A stretch of 29,375 nucleotides of DNA from a virus. The position numbers were made by a program, and so were the translations under genes. Positions 1 to 8,258 of this stretch are shown in pieces. Under the pieces are notes generated by a model. The model worked only from the letters and a program-made list of their open reading frames with translations, searched no databases and was not told the DNA's origin. Position 1 is the stretch's first letter, and every line of letters begins with the position of its first letter. The stretch spans positions 1 through 29,375 of the IMG/VR virus record IMGVR_UViG_3300035701_000197. The stretch is one strand, 5' to 3'.

Positions 1-1
1 A

Positions 2-1807
2 CCTACTACACGAGTTATTAAAGTTGCAACTGTAGGTCCACAAGGACCAGCAGGTCTTGATGGAAATAGTTTTCCATACACAGGATCAGCACAAATAACA
101 GGTTCTTTAGGAATAACAGGATCTATTACACTAAATCCAGCAGTAAACACAAATGGATTAAATATAAATACAGCTTATGATGAAACCGAACCTGTATCAA
201 GAGGAATAAATATAGTTTCAGCCGGAGAAAATTTCGGTATATATGTAGATAATCCAGTAAACGGTAATGCTATCTATGCACAAGGTAATGGCAACGCTTC
301 TACTATTAGTATTAACGGTGGAGACACTGGAATTGGAATGCAAAATATGGGCGGTACAGGAATATCTATTTCTGGAAATAGCGACCCCTCTATTTATATA
401 TCCAATCCAAGTGGGCCGAAAGGCATTGATATAAACGTAAATTCAGGTTCAGCTATTGTATTAAATTTAGGAACTGTAGCAAAAGGACTTGTAGTTAATA
501 GCGGTGCATCATCAACTGGTAATTTTATTGAATTAAATAAAAATGGAGTTGATAAAGTAGTAATAAATCAAGAAGGAGCAATAACCGCAACTTCCTTTAC
601 AGGTTCTTTACTTGGTACTTCATCATTTGCACAAACAGCTTCTTTTGCACCTTCCTATCTTCCTCTAACAGGAGGAACAGTAAATGGAAACGTAACAGTA
701 GCAGGAACAGCTTCAATTGCATATCTAAACGTAACTTTTGAATCAGCCTCAGTAATATACTCCTCAGGTTCAAATATATTTGGAGATGCTACTAATGATA
801 CTCAGACTTTAATTGGTACAGTTTTAGTTTCTGGTTCACAACAAATAACAGGATCTTTAACAGTATCAGGTTCAAATACTACTCAACTTTTAGTAGGAAC
901 TAATTCATTATTTATTTCATCAAGTGAGAATATAGGAATAGGAAAAACAACACCAAATGCAAAACTAGATGTAAACGGTAATACCATTATAACAGGTTCT
1001 TTAACTACTACTAATACAATAACAGCAGGAGGAACACCAACTTCTTTAATTGTAAATCCAGCAGCTGTCATAACCGACCTTAGCATTATAAATGTAGGTG
1101 GTGGAAGAGCTTTTTTTGGGTATAATGGAGCTGGAAGTACTCAATACACAACCATTCAAGCATCAACTGGGAAAGGAATCGAGTTCAATGTAAATAATGA
1201 AACATTTGGATCAGGCTCAGCAATGACTATATCTCCTACAGGTAATGTAGGAATAGGTAAAACAAATCCAAGTACAGCCCTAGATGTAAGTGGTAGTGTA
1301 AGTGTAACAGGTTCACTATTAGTAACAGGTTCAACTACAGTAGCAGGAAATATAATACCTTCGACAACTGCAACCTATGATTTAGGAACAACTAGTATAA
1401 AATTCCGAGATGGTTGGTTTAGTAGAAATTTACATGCTGGTAATACTTGGACAAATAACATAGCTTTTGAAACAACAGATCTAACTGTATATAATTCAAG
1501 TGGAACTCAAATTACTGGAAAATGGTTTGGTGCAACAGGAAATTTATCACTACAATCAGGAAGTGCAACTGCACCAACAGACGATAGAGTAAACAGACTA
1601 CAGGTATCAGGTTCAGCCAGAATAACAAATGGATTAACAGTATCAGGTTCTTTATTAGTAACAGGTTCCTTAATAATGTCACCTAGTAGTTCCTTTATAT
1701 TACCATTATCAGCATCATCTGCACCAGCAATAGGAAGTGCTTATTGGTCAGGATCATTCCTATTTGTACATAACGGAACAAGGTATATGAGTGCTAGTTT
1801 CTTCTAG
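2..1807 (+). CDS. Tail fibre protein, 5'-truncated by window edge
   Basis: Probable tail fibre or receptor-contact protein; the frame is open from base 2 with no stop, so the gene begins outside the window and the ATG at 338 is internal. The first visible residues carry a short collagen-like GPQGPAG stretch. The rest is made of short Gly/Ser/Thr-rich beta modules: TGSLLGTSSFA, repeated V(S/T)GSLLVTGS units, two NVGIGKTxP..LDV(N/S)G motifs, and a TATYDLGTTSIKFRDGWFS segment. Such modules are common in fibre proteins of T4-like phages of marine and Bacteroidota hosts. The C-terminus (SAYWSGSFLFVHNGTRYMS) looks like a small beta tip ending the fibre. It shares modules with the fibre at 5688-8147. 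The receptor cannot be read from the sequence. Confidence 0.8.
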   Translation, partial: PTTRVIKVATVGPQGPAGLDGNSFPYTGSAQITGSLGITGSITLNPAVNTNGLNINTAYDETEPVSRGINIVSAGENFGIYVDNPVNGNAIYAQGNGNASTISINGGDTGIGMQNMGGTGISISGNSDPSIYISNPSGPKGIDINVNSGSAIVLNLGTVAKGLVVNSGASSTGNFIELNKNGVDKVVINQEGAITATSFTGSLLGTSSFAQTASFAPSYLPLTGGTVNGNVTVAGTASIAYLNVTFESASVIYSSGSNIFGDATNDTQTLIGTVLVSGSQQITGSLTVSGSNTTQLLVGTNSLFISSSENIGIGKTTPNAKLDVNGNTIITGSLTTTNTITAGGTPTSLIVNPAAVITDLSIINVGGGRAFFGYNGAGSTQYTTIQASTGKGIEFNVNNETFGSGSAMTISPTGNVGIGKTNPSTALDVSGSVSVTGSLLVTGSTTVAGNIIPSTTATYDLGTTSIKFRDGWFSRNLHAGNTWTNNIAFETTDLTVYNSSGTQITGKWFGATGNLSLQSGSATAPTDDRVNRLQVSGSARITNGLTVSGSLLVTGSLIMSPSSSFILPLSASSAPAIGSAYWSGSFLFVHNGTRYMSASFF

Positions 1808-1817
1808 GACTTATTGC

Positions 1818-1826
1818 TATTTATAA
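1818..1826 (+). promoter_or_regulatory. Putative late promoter element TATTTATAA
   Basis: TATTTATAA followed by ATAAAATAAAG, ending 12 bases before the ATG of the gp13-like neck gene. The same 9-mer recurs upstream of sheath, tube, tape measure and a baseplate gene. Its use as a promoter is inferred from position and recurrence. No Shine-Dalgarno sequence is present. Confidence 0.45.
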
Positions 1827-1838
1827 ATAAAATAAAGT

Positions 1839-2996
1839 ATGGCTAATATTTCTATATGGAACGGCAGTTCTACCTTTGCAGCCGGACAAACCCCTTTTGG
1901 TTTTTATGATGCAGATACAACCTTTGTTGCAGAAGCAGATAAGGTTGCAAAATTCTGTGCTATCCGTCTAGGGTATCCTCTAATGGATGTAGAATTAAAC
2001 TCAGGATCATTTTATGCTTGTTTTGAAGAAGCTGTTACTACATACGGAAATGAAGTCTACCAAGCACAAGCAGTACAAAATTACTTATCACTTGAGGGAG
2101 GATCAACCTCTACAGTATTAAATGAAGCAGTAATCTCTCCAACTCTACAGAATATTATTAGATTATCCTCAGGATATGGAACTGAAGCAGGAGTAGGAGG
2201 ATCAATAACAAAGTATTCAGGGTCTATAATGGTTGGTTCAAATGTACAAGAATACGACCTAAACCAATGGGCAATAGACGAAGGTATTCAAGGAAGAATA
2301 GAAATTCAAAAAGTATTCTACCAAGCACCTCCAGCAATTATGAGGTATTTTGATCCATATGCAGGTACAGGTACAGGTATTCAATCTCTTATGGATGCAT
2401 TTGATTTTGGATCATTCTCACCAGGGGTAAACTTCTTACTAATGCCAATTTCTTATGACTTATTAAAAGTACAAGCTATAGAATTTAATGACCAAGTAAG
2501 AAAATCAGCATATTCTTTTGAAATAGTAAACAATCATTTAAAACTATTTCCAACCCCTAAGACTGCTGGATTAATATGGTTTGAATACTATTTAGTAAAT
2601 GACAAACAAGCTTTAGACGACTCAGCAAATACAGCAGGAGGAATAGGAGGATCTATCTCAAATATATCAAACGTTCCTTATGAAAATCCAAGTTACGGTA
2701 CTATAAATTCTATAGGAAGACAGTGGGTATATAGGTATGCTTTGGCCTTAGCAAAAGAATTACTAGCTTATGTTAGAGGCAAGTACACAACAGTACCAGT
2801 TCCTGGATCAGAAGCTACCCTAAATCAAGCAGATTTATTAGCAGATGCTAGGTCGGAAAAAGAAGCATTAATTACTAACTTGAGAGAGATTTTAGAATCA
2901 ACATCAAGGGTAAATCAATTAGAAAGAAAATCTCAAGAGGCTGGGTATTTGCAGACAGTATTGAAAGAAGTTCCAATGGTAGTATATATAGGATAA
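1839..2996 (+). CDS. Neck protein, gp13-like (head completion/connector)
   Basis: Probable T4 gp13-type neck protein, which closes the filled head and forms part of the head-tail joint. The 385-residue product has an N-terminal helical segment with FCAIRLGYPLMDVEL and FYACFEEAVTTYGNE, a pattern I associate with gp13-like proteins of marine T4-like phages. A middle beta-rich part follows (roughly 150-270, including FEIVNNHLKLFPTP and LIWFEYYLVND), then a C-terminal helical region rich in Ala, Leu and charged residues. It is followed by a small gene and then gp14- and gp15-like genes, so apart from that insertion the T4 order 13-14-15 is kept. It starts after a TATTTATAA element and ends in a TAATG overlap with the next gene. 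Assignment rests on pattern recall and gene order. A portal-proximal adaptor of another family is the main alternative. Confidence 0.6.
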   Translation: MANISIWNGSSTFAAGQTPFGFYDADTTFVAEADKVAKFCAIRLGYPLMDVELNSGSFYACFEEAVTTYGNEVYQAQAVQNYLSLEGGSTSTVLNEAVISPTLQNIIRLSSGYGTEAGVGGSITKYSGSIMVGSNVQEYDLNQWAIDEGIQGRIEIQKVFYQAPPAIMRYFDPYAGTGTGIQSLMDAFDFGSFSPGVNFLLMPISYDLLKVQAIEFNDQVRKSAYSFEIVNNHLKLFPTPKTAGLIWFEYYLVNDKQALDDSANTAGGIGGSISNISNVPYENPSYGTINSIGRQWVYRYALALAKELLAYVRGKYTTVPVPGSEATLNQADLLADARSEKEALITNLREILESTSRVNQLERKSQEAGYLQTVLKEVPMVVYIG

Positions 2997-3301
2997 TGAA
3001 AATAAAAAAATTACTTAGCGAGATAGCTTTTTCAATGTATCAGGGATTGGTACGAGTAGGGCATACAGATGAAATAACAGCTTCAGAAGTAGCTGACTTT
3101 GTAAGAGCTATGCCAGGTGTTACAAGAGTGACTGCAATTGATTCAAACGAAGATACAAATGTAGTAGTATTAAAAGTAAAAATATTAACTGCAAAACCAG
3201 GTACTGCTGTATTTGAGAAGTTAAAGCAGGATACTTTTAAGTTAGTACCGAATATTAAGAAGGTAGAACTTTCTTTAAAGTCAATTGAAAAAATAGAATA
3301 A
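2996..3301 (+). CDS. Small protein of unknown function in neck operon
   Basis: I do not recognise this 101-residue protein. The N-terminal 20 residues are basic and amphipathic (MKIKKLLSEIAFSMYQGLV). The remainder alternates strand and helix: ITASEVADFVRAMPGVTRVTAI, then VVVLKVKIL, a helix, and IKKVELSLKSIEK. This suggests a small beta-alpha-beta-beta-alpha-beta, ferredoxin-like fold, but that is inference from the pattern. It has no cysteine and no obvious catalytic motif. It is joined to both neighbours by TAATG stop/start overlaps, so it is probably made in step with the neck proteins. T4 has nothing between genes 13 and 14, so this is an extra, perhaps structural or assembly, component. 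Confidence 0.7.
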   Translation: MKIKKLLSEIAFSMYQGLVRVGHTDEITASEVADFVRAMPGVTRVTAIDSNEDTNVVVLKVKILTAKPGTAVFEKLKQDTFKLVPNIKKVELSLKSIEKIE

Positions 3302-3789
3302 TGATATTTGGAAGCCAGAGAGATTTTAGACTGCTTGTTGGAATTAATAGAGAACTAGTCTCTAACGTAGTGGAGCAAGAAGTTCTTTACTACAAGCATT
3401 CTACTGAACAAACTCAAGTAAATATCTACGGAGAGGGTATGGAAAAAGTATTCTGGTCACCGGTAAAGTTTAACTGCCTTATTGATAGAGGAGATCAGCA
3501 GACAACAGTTGATGATTTTGGACCAGACTCAACAAGAGATACTCAGTTTAAATTCGTAAGACAAGATCTTAAAGATGCAAATACCTTTCCTGAGGTAGGA
3601 GATATCATACAGTGGAATGAAGATTACTACGAAGTAGATAACACTACAGAGAACCAGCTATTCTTAGGGAAAGACGAGAATTATAACCTGACCAGTTACG
3701 GACCAGATTTTGGAGGAACATTATCTATTATCTGTATTTGTCACTTAACAAGAGCAGACAGAGTAGGAGTACTAAGACAAAGAATATAA
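3301..3789 (+). CDS. Neck / head-closure protein, gp14-like
   Basis: Likely head-tail connector protein in the position of T4 gp14. The 162-residue product contains RELVSNVVEQEVLYYK near the N-terminus, NIYGEGMEKVFWSPV, a DRGDQQTTVDDFGPD loop, and the segment GDIIQWNEDYYEVDNTTENQ. A G-D-I-I-x-W-x-x-x-Y-Y-E-V block is typical of head-closure and neck proteins, and T4 gp14 has a comparable GDLIYFPMDNSLFEI stretch. The C-terminal part (LSIICICHLTR) is beta-rich. It is shorter than T4 gp14 (about 256 residues). Its place between the gp13-like and gp15-like genes supports the call. It starts at a TAATG overlap with no ribosome binding site. Confidence 0.6.
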   Translation: MIFGSQRDFRLLVGINRELVSNVVEQEVLYYKHSTEQTQVNIYGEGMEKVFWSPVKFNCLIDRGDQQTTVDDFGPDSTRDTQFKFVRQDLKDANTFPEVGDIIQWNEDYYEVDNTTENQLFLGKDENYNLTSYGPDFGGTLSIICICHLTRADRVGVLRQRI

Positions 3790-3790
3790 C

Positions 3791-4657
3791 ATGACACAAC
3801 GCAGGAAACCTATACCAAAGTCACAAGTTGAGTTATCTCAAGAGACAATTACCCCTTACCTAAACCAAGGGAAAGCTCCTGTACCTGCAAATAAAAAAAG
3901 AGAAAACCAAATATCTGTAAAAGAAGATGAGGTAAAACAATTCTCAGTAGGACTAAAAGACGTAGATGAAGCAATATTTTTTTATTTTAACAACGTAATT
4001 AGACCTTCAGTAATACAAAATAGTACAAAACTAAACGTACCGGTCCTTTACGGTTCACCAGAAAGATGGGCAGCAGTTCAAAAAGATGGTTATTATAGAG
4101 ATAACAATGGAAAAATACAGACACCTCTTATAATGATTAAGAGAGATTCTGTAGATAAGAATAGGACACTAGGAAATAAAATGGATGCAAATAATCCTAT
4201 ACATTTTGGTGTTTTTGAAAAAAAGTATTCTAAGAAAAACTTCTACGATAACTTTGCAGCATTAAATAACAGAGAACCAGTAAGAGAATTTTACGGAGTA
4301 ATTATGCCCGACTACATAGATGTAGTTTACTCCTGTACAATCTTTACAGAATATGTAGAGCAAATGAATAAAATAGTTGAATCAATTAACTATGCTTCAG
4401 ATGCTTACTGGGGAGATCCTGAAAGATTCAAATTTAGAGCCTCAATTGATAACTACACAACAGTAACTGAACTTGTTCAAGGAACAGATAGAACAGTTAA
4501 GACAACTTTTCAAATAAAGATGGCAGGATATGTAGTATCAGATACTATAAATACCTCTGTAGCTAATCCAAATAAATTCTTTTCAAAAGCAGCAGTGCTC
4601 TTTAATATGGAAACAGTAGGGTCGGCTGAAATACTAGGTACATCGAGAGGTGTTTAA
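3791..4657 (+). CDS. Tail terminator / sheath stabiliser, gp15-like
   Basis: Probable gp15 homologue: the ring that caps the tail tube and sheath and joins the tail to the neck. The product is 288 residues, close to T4 gp15 (272). After a charged, probably flexible N-terminus (1-55) comes AIFFYFNNVIRPSVIQ and VPVLYGSPERWAAVQKDG, which parallels the T4 block in which a strand and the VPITYASKEHF segment lie near the start of the fold. The segment DYIDVVYSCTIFTEYVEQMN followed by KIVESINYAS matches the T4 arrangement IYELSIFTRYEDDMFQIVEQ in pattern. The C-terminal part (TTFQIKMAGYVVSD) fits the remaining strands. One base separates it from the upstream gene. Confidence is fairly good from both the internal motifs and the gene order. 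Confidence 0.75.
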   Translation: MTQRRKPIPKSQVELSQETITPYLNQGKAPVPANKKRENQISVKEDEVKQFSVGLKDVDEAIFFYFNNVIRPSVIQNSTKLNVPVLYGSPERWAAVQKDGYYRDNNGKIQTPLIMIKRDSVDKNRTLGNKMDANNPIHFGVFEKKYSKKNFYDNFAALNNREPVREFYGVIMPDYIDVVYSCTIFTEYVEQMNKIVESINYASDAYWGDPERFKFRASIDNYTTVTELVQGTDRTVKTTFQIKMAGYVVSDTINTSVANPNKFFSKAAVLFNMETVGSAEILGTSRGV

Positions 4658-4776
4658 AGAGTACGTTCAACAGCAGTATTACTAAAAGCAAATTACTGGT
4701 AAGTATATTGTATATTATTTGTAATAAGTCATCCTAGGTTTGATTTCTAAAAAGAATTGACTATATTAATAAGTAA
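4658..4776 (+). other. Intergenic stretch of about 120 bases, no gene
   Basis: AT-rich spacer without an open reading frame or clear terminator. It contains TAGGTTTG (4735-4742), which fits the Bacteroidota -7 box TAnnTTTG, with TTTG at 4718-4721; the 13-base gap is shorter than the usual spacing. A degenerate late-like TATATTAATAA lies just upstream of the next ATG. Either could start transcription of the next unit; neither is convincing alone. Confidence 0.25.
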
Positions 4777-5100
4777 ATGATTAAAACACCTTTTACATGG
4801 AATAGTGCAAATTTTGCTTGGAATTCAAATCCGTTTGGTACCTCGCAAAGTACGAATCCATTTATATGGGATGATGTAGCTTTAATAGAAGGAGCAGCAG
4901 CAGCATTAGCAGGAGGTAAGTCTCAAGTAAATGAGTACTTTAAGGATGAAGAAAAGAGAAAGAAGTTTCGAAAAATCATCTGCATGGTACAGGGGATAGA
5001 GTACAAAGAGACAAGAGAAATAATAGACAGAAAGATAACAATCTCAGAAGTCAAATTAGTAATAAAAGAAGCTACTAGTACAGTTAAATTAATATTATAA
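4777..5100 (+). CDS. Small conserved-looking protein, unknown function
   Basis: Unrecognised 107-residue protein. The N-terminus repeats an aromatic Trp/Asn/Phe pattern (PFTWNSANFAWNSNPF, then NPFIWDDVALIEGA), followed by an Ala/Gly stretch and a charged C-terminal half with KRKKFRKIICMVQG, EYKETREI and a strand-like VKLVIKEATSTVKLIL end. The tandem W/N/F motif suggests a docking peptide that binds another virion protein, which is inference. The two genes 4777-5681 overlap by TAATG and lie between the tail terminator and the fibre gene, so a structural or fibre-assembly role is likely. No enzyme motif is visible. Confidence 0.7.
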   Translation: MIKTPFTWNSANFAWNSNPFGTSQSTNPFIWDDVALIEGAAAALAGGKSQVNEYFKDEEKRKKFRKIICMVQGIEYKETREIIDRKITISEVKLVIKEATSTVKLIL

Positions 5101-5681
5101 TGTATAAACTATTTACAGACAAAACCGAAATATTTGAATGCAATGTTCAAATCGAAGGAGCATCCTTAGAGAAGAGCGTAGCTAGAATTGTAGTTGAATC
5201 AGAAGAGTTAAATTTAATGTTCAACGGAACAATTGATAAGAATGGAAAATGTCAAATTCCAATTAAAAAATTAAGAGGAATTCTAGGAGAGAATATTAAA
5301 GGAAATCTTAAATTAGAAGTAATAGCTGAAGATGCATACTTTGTACCTTGGTCATCTGCCTTTACAGTAGAGGCTGCAAAAAAAGTTACTGTTGAAGTAA
5401 AATCTCAAAATGCAAATACGATAGTGGAAAGTGCTCCAAGAGTGGCAGTAACGGGTATTCCTGCTAAGAACCAACCTAAACAAGCAGTAGCAGTTCCAAT
5501 CCAAGAACACATTGCAAAATTAGTATCAATATTAATCAGAGAGGATTTTGATTTGTATAATTTAAAGATAAAAAAAGATAGATTAAATAATATTATTGGA
5601 ACATATTTGCAAAAAAACCCAATAAAAGAAAATCAAAAACCTGCACTAATCCAGGGAATAATTAATAAGTTACCAAAATAA
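5100..5681 (+). CDS. Two-domain structural-like protein, unknown function
   Basis: 193-residue protein, not assigned. Residues 1-95 look all-beta (YKLFTDKTEIFECNVQIEG, then VARIVVESEELNLMFNG, GNLKLEVIAE, FVPWSSAFTVEA), like an immunoglobulin-type or small virion beta domain. Residues about 100-140 form a Pro/Ala/Val-rich linker. Residues 140-193 are helical and basic (LVSILIREDFDLYNLKIKKD to the PKALIQGII-type end). The architecture suggests a virion or scaffold-associated protein rather than an enzyme. It starts on the TAATG of the upstream gene and is followed seven bases later by the large fibre gene, so the three genes are probably co-translated. Confidence 0.7.
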   Translation: MYKLFTDKTEIFECNVQIEGASLEKSVARIVVESEELNLMFNGTIDKNGKCQIPIKKLRGILGENIKGNLKLEVIAEDAYFVPWSSAFTVEAAKKVTVEVKSQNANTIVESAPRVAVTGIPAKNQPKQAVAVPIQEHIAKLVSILIREDFDLYNLKIKKDRLNNIIGTYLQKNPIKENQKPALIQGIINKLPK

Positions 5682-5687
5682 TAAGTT

Positions 5688-8147
5688 ATGGCATTACCTG
5701 ATTTAACAGGCCTCAATATACAGGACTCCTATCAAAGAGTTGTTCATACAGATGGTACGGATTACTATGATGGTACTGGATCACTGCTTAATATTGGAGG
5801 CGGTGGTGGTAGTAGTTTTAATACTGCAACAGGATCATATGGATCGTTTTACTCTACTCAAACACAAACAAATATAGCAAGTACCGCTCGCTCAATGTCA
5901 CTTAACATAACAGACATTACAAATGGTGTATCTATTTCCGGTTCAACAAATCCATATAACACATATATTAAAACACAAAACGCTGGTGTATATGATATTC
6001 AATTTTCTGCCCAAGTAGATAAAACAGATTCAGGTACAGATGAGATATGGATATGGCTTAAAAAAAATGGAACTGATGTTGATGATTCTGCAACATCAGT
6101 ACAATTAACCGGTAATGGGGCTCATTATGTAGCAGCATGGAATTTCTTTGTAAATGCAGCAGCAAATGATTACTTCCAATTAATGTGGTATTCGCCAGAT
6201 GCTAATGTACGTTTACACGCAGAACCTGCATTTGGAGTAGTACCAGGTATTCCTTCCTTAATAGTAACAGCAAATAGAGTAGACCAATTTCTAAGCAATA
6301 CAGGTTCATTTAGTGGATCCTTTACAGGACAATTTACAGGTTCATTATTTGGAACTTCATCAAGAGCTACCTCAGCATCGTGGGCTCCTATGAGACCTGG
6401 AGGACCAAATACATCCATTCAGTATAATTTTAACGGCACACTTGCTGGTGCTTCTGAGTTTACTTTCAATAATACAAACTACAGTTTAACACAAGGAGAC
6501 AATACCAAGGCAGTAGGAAATTTTTCTCATGCCGAAGGGAAAAATACGTTAGCACAAGGAATAGCAGCACATGCAGAAGGCTATTTTACAACAGCATCAG
6601 GAGACTACTCACATGCAGCAGGAAATAATACAGTAGCATCTGGCAGTTATCAATCAGTAATAGGACAATACAACATATCGTCATCAGTACAGTCAGCTTT
6701 TATAGTAGGAAGTGGTACATCAGATACAGCTAGGTCAAATCTAATATTTGCAGCAGGTAGTACGGTACAAGTAACAGGATCACTTAGAGTAACAGGAGGT
6801 GTAACAGGATCATTATTTGGAACTTCATCATTTGCAATAAGCTCTTCAAGAGCTGTATCAAGCTCCTATGCTTTAAATGCTACCAATGCAACAACTGCCA
6901 CAACTACTTCAAATATCTCATCTGCCATTACAAATAATGTAGATAATTATTTACTAACTGCAACAGGTGGAGGTACAGTAAATGGTGAACCAAGCCTAAC
7001 ATTCGATGGAACTACGCTTATAGCTAATTCAAGATTTCAACAAGGAAACAGTACTTCAGCAACAGGAGACAACTCACATGCTGAGGGAAACAGTACAAGT
7101 GCAACAGGAGTTAGCTCACATGCAGAAGGAAGAGGTACAATATCATACAGTAACTACTCACATACAGAAGGACTAGAAGCTAAAGCAGGAATTACAACTG
7201 CATTTAAAGCAACAGTAAATTCAGGAATTTTTAATATAGAATCCGGATATGGAGATATAACAAGTATCTTTACAATTGGAAATACCCTTATATCGGATGA
7301 TACAGCATATGATAATACATACGGAAGACAGCTGTATATAATATCAGATGTATCTTGGGATGGTACAGAAACTAGAGTAACAATTACAGACAGTTCAGTT
7401 AACACAACCTACTCAAACATAGGAGACCCTAATTACTTATTTCAATGGAAGGATTATAATGGTAATCAACCAATATATAGTGAGTATTCACATGCAGAGG
7501 GAACGAGTACAGTAACCATAGGAGCTTATTCACATGCAGAAGGAAATAGTACAATAGCAGTAGGAAATACTTCACATGCAGAGGGAACAAGTACAATAGC
7601 ATTAGGAGATTCTCAACACGTACAAGGACGTTTTAATATACCACTCACAACATCATATTCTTTTATTCATGGAAATGGTATAGATAATGTAAATAGGTCA
7701 AACTTAATACACGCATACGATTCTACAGTAGAAATAACAGGATCTTTAAATGTATCAGGTTCAATAACAGGTTCTTTATTTGGAACTGCTACAAATGCTA
7801 TTCAAGCTACTCAAGCAGATTATGCTACAAGTGCAGGATCTGCTATAAATGCAGATAATGCTGGATATGCAGCAAATGCTGGAAGTACACTATTTGCAGC
7901 AACAGCTTCATACGTCAATACTCTAAACCAAAATGTAGTAGTAACAGGATCTCTAAATGTAACAGGTTCAACCACACTTAAAGATGTTCTAATACTTGTA
8001 TCAAGATCAACAGCACCAGCACCTGGAGTTGCAGTAACAGGTAGTATTATAATGTCAGGAAGTTTAGGAGCAAATTTAAACCTATATGTATATACAGGAG
8101 GTAATACAGCAGCAGGAAACGGATGGGGAAAAATTACAATAACATAA
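5688..8147 (+). CDS. Large tail fibre protein with HAEG repeats
   Basis: 819-residue fibre protein. Residues about 60-190 look like a beta-sandwich domain (QTNIASTARSMSLNI, IQFSAQVDKTD, AWNFFVNAAANDYFQLMWYS), resembling C1q/TNF-like fibre domains. Then come TGSLFGTSS modules and a GGPNTSIQYNFNG element. Two blocks, about 278-330 and 460-650, carry roughly ten (S/A)HAEG-like motifs separated by about 14 residues or insertions, the pattern of YadA-head-like or phage-fibre beta-rolls, each block ending in an IxGxxxxxNVNRSNLIHA-type cap. A second set of VTGSLNVTGS modules leads to a beta C-terminus (LNLYVYTGGNTAAGNGWGK). It shares modules with the fibre at 2-1807. It probably contacts the host surface; which fibre is the receptor binder is unknown. 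A terminator follows. Confidence 0.85.
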   Translation: MALPDLTGLNIQDSYQRVVHTDGTDYYDGTGSLLNIGGGGGSSFNTATGSYGSFYSTQTQTNIASTARSMSLNITDITNGVSISGSTNPYNTYIKTQNAGVYDIQFSAQVDKTDSGTDEIWIWLKKNGTDVDDSATSVQLTGNGAHYVAAWNFFVNAAANDYFQLMWYSPDANVRLHAEPAFGVVPGIPSLIVTANRVDQFLSNTGSFSGSFTGQFTGSLFGTSSRATSASWAPMRPGGPNTSIQYNFNGTLAGASEFTFNNTNYSLTQGDNTKAVGNFSHAEGKNTLAQGIAAHAEGYFTTASGDYSHAAGNNTVASGSYQSVIGQYNISSSVQSAFIVGSGTSDTARSNLIFAAGSTVQVTGSLRVTGGVTGSLFGTSSFAISSSRAVSSSYALNATNATTATTTSNISSAITNNVDNYLLTATGGGTVNGEPSLTFDGTTLIANSRFQQGNSTSATGDNSHAEGNSTSATGVSSHAEGRGTISYSNYSHTEGLEAKAGITTAFKATVNSGIFNIESGYGDITSIFTIGNTLISDDTAYDNTYGRQLYIISDVSWDGTETRVTITDSSVNTTYSNIGDPNYLFQWKDYNGNQPIYSEYSHAEGTSTVTIGAYSHAEGNSTIAVGNTSHAEGTSTIALGDSQHVQGRFNIPLTTSYSFIHGNGIDNVNRSNLIHAYDSTVEITGSLNVSGSITGSLFGTATNAIQATQADYATSAGSAINADNAGYAANAGSTLFAATASYVNTLNQNVVVTGSLNVTGSTTLKDVLILVSRSTAPAPGVAVTGSIIMSGSLGANLNLYVYTGGNTAAGNGWGKITIT
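6522..7640 (+). repeat. HAEG-coding repeat blocks within fibre gene
   Basis: Imperfect DNA repeats of the type TCACATGCAGAAGGAA encode the HAEG beta-roll units, in two groups separated by fibre modules and a unique insert (about 7165-7480). Repetition at the DNA level could allow gain or loss of units by recombination. Confidence 0.7.
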
Positions 8148-8158
8148 TAGGATATAAG

Positions 8159-8190
8159 AAAGAGGAGTCAAGTGGTTTTGACTCTTTTTC
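8159..8190 (+). terminator. Rho-independent terminator after fibre gene
   Basis: Stem GAGTCAA (8165-8171) / TTGACTC (8178-8184) with loop GTGGTT, extended by A/T and G-T pairs to AAGAG..CTTTTT, followed by a T-tract. It ends the neck/fibre transcription unit just before the tail sheath gene. Confidence 0.8.
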
Positions 8191-8244
8191 CCTATTTATT
8201 AACGAATAGGAACCCTCTACATATATAACGGGTTATCAAAACCC
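8191..8244 (+). other. Paired inverted repeats upstream of sheath gene
   Basis: CCTATT (8191-8196) / AATAGG (8205-8210) form one small hairpin. AACCC (8211-8215), GGGTT (8230-8234) and AACCC (8240-8244) allow two mutually exclusive hairpins. They lie between the terminator and the putative late promoter. They may be a second stop, an operator, or chance structure. Confidence 0.35.
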
Positions 8245-8249
8245 CAAGA

Positions 8250-8258
8250 TATTTATAA
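8250..8258 (+). promoter_or_regulatory. Putative late promoter element TATTTATAA
   Basis: TATTTATAA followed by TAAATTAAAATTAATTAAATAAAAC, ending 25 bases before the sheath ATG and directly after a terminator, where a new promoter is needed. Function is inferred from position and recurrence. Confidence 0.5.

Noticed and set aside
338-340. ATG as the start of the first fibre gene
   Set aside because: The same frame is open to base 2 with fibre-like sequence and a collagen-like stretch upstream, so the gene is cut by the window edge.
4735-4742. TAGGTTTG as a host-type Bacteroidota promoter
   Set aside because: It matches TAnnTTTG, but the upstream TTTG is only 13 bases away and such short A/T-rich matches are expected by chance; kept only as a remark.
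6522-7640. CRISPR-like array
   Set aside because: The repeats are short, in frame, imperfect and encode HAEG beta-roll units of a fibre.
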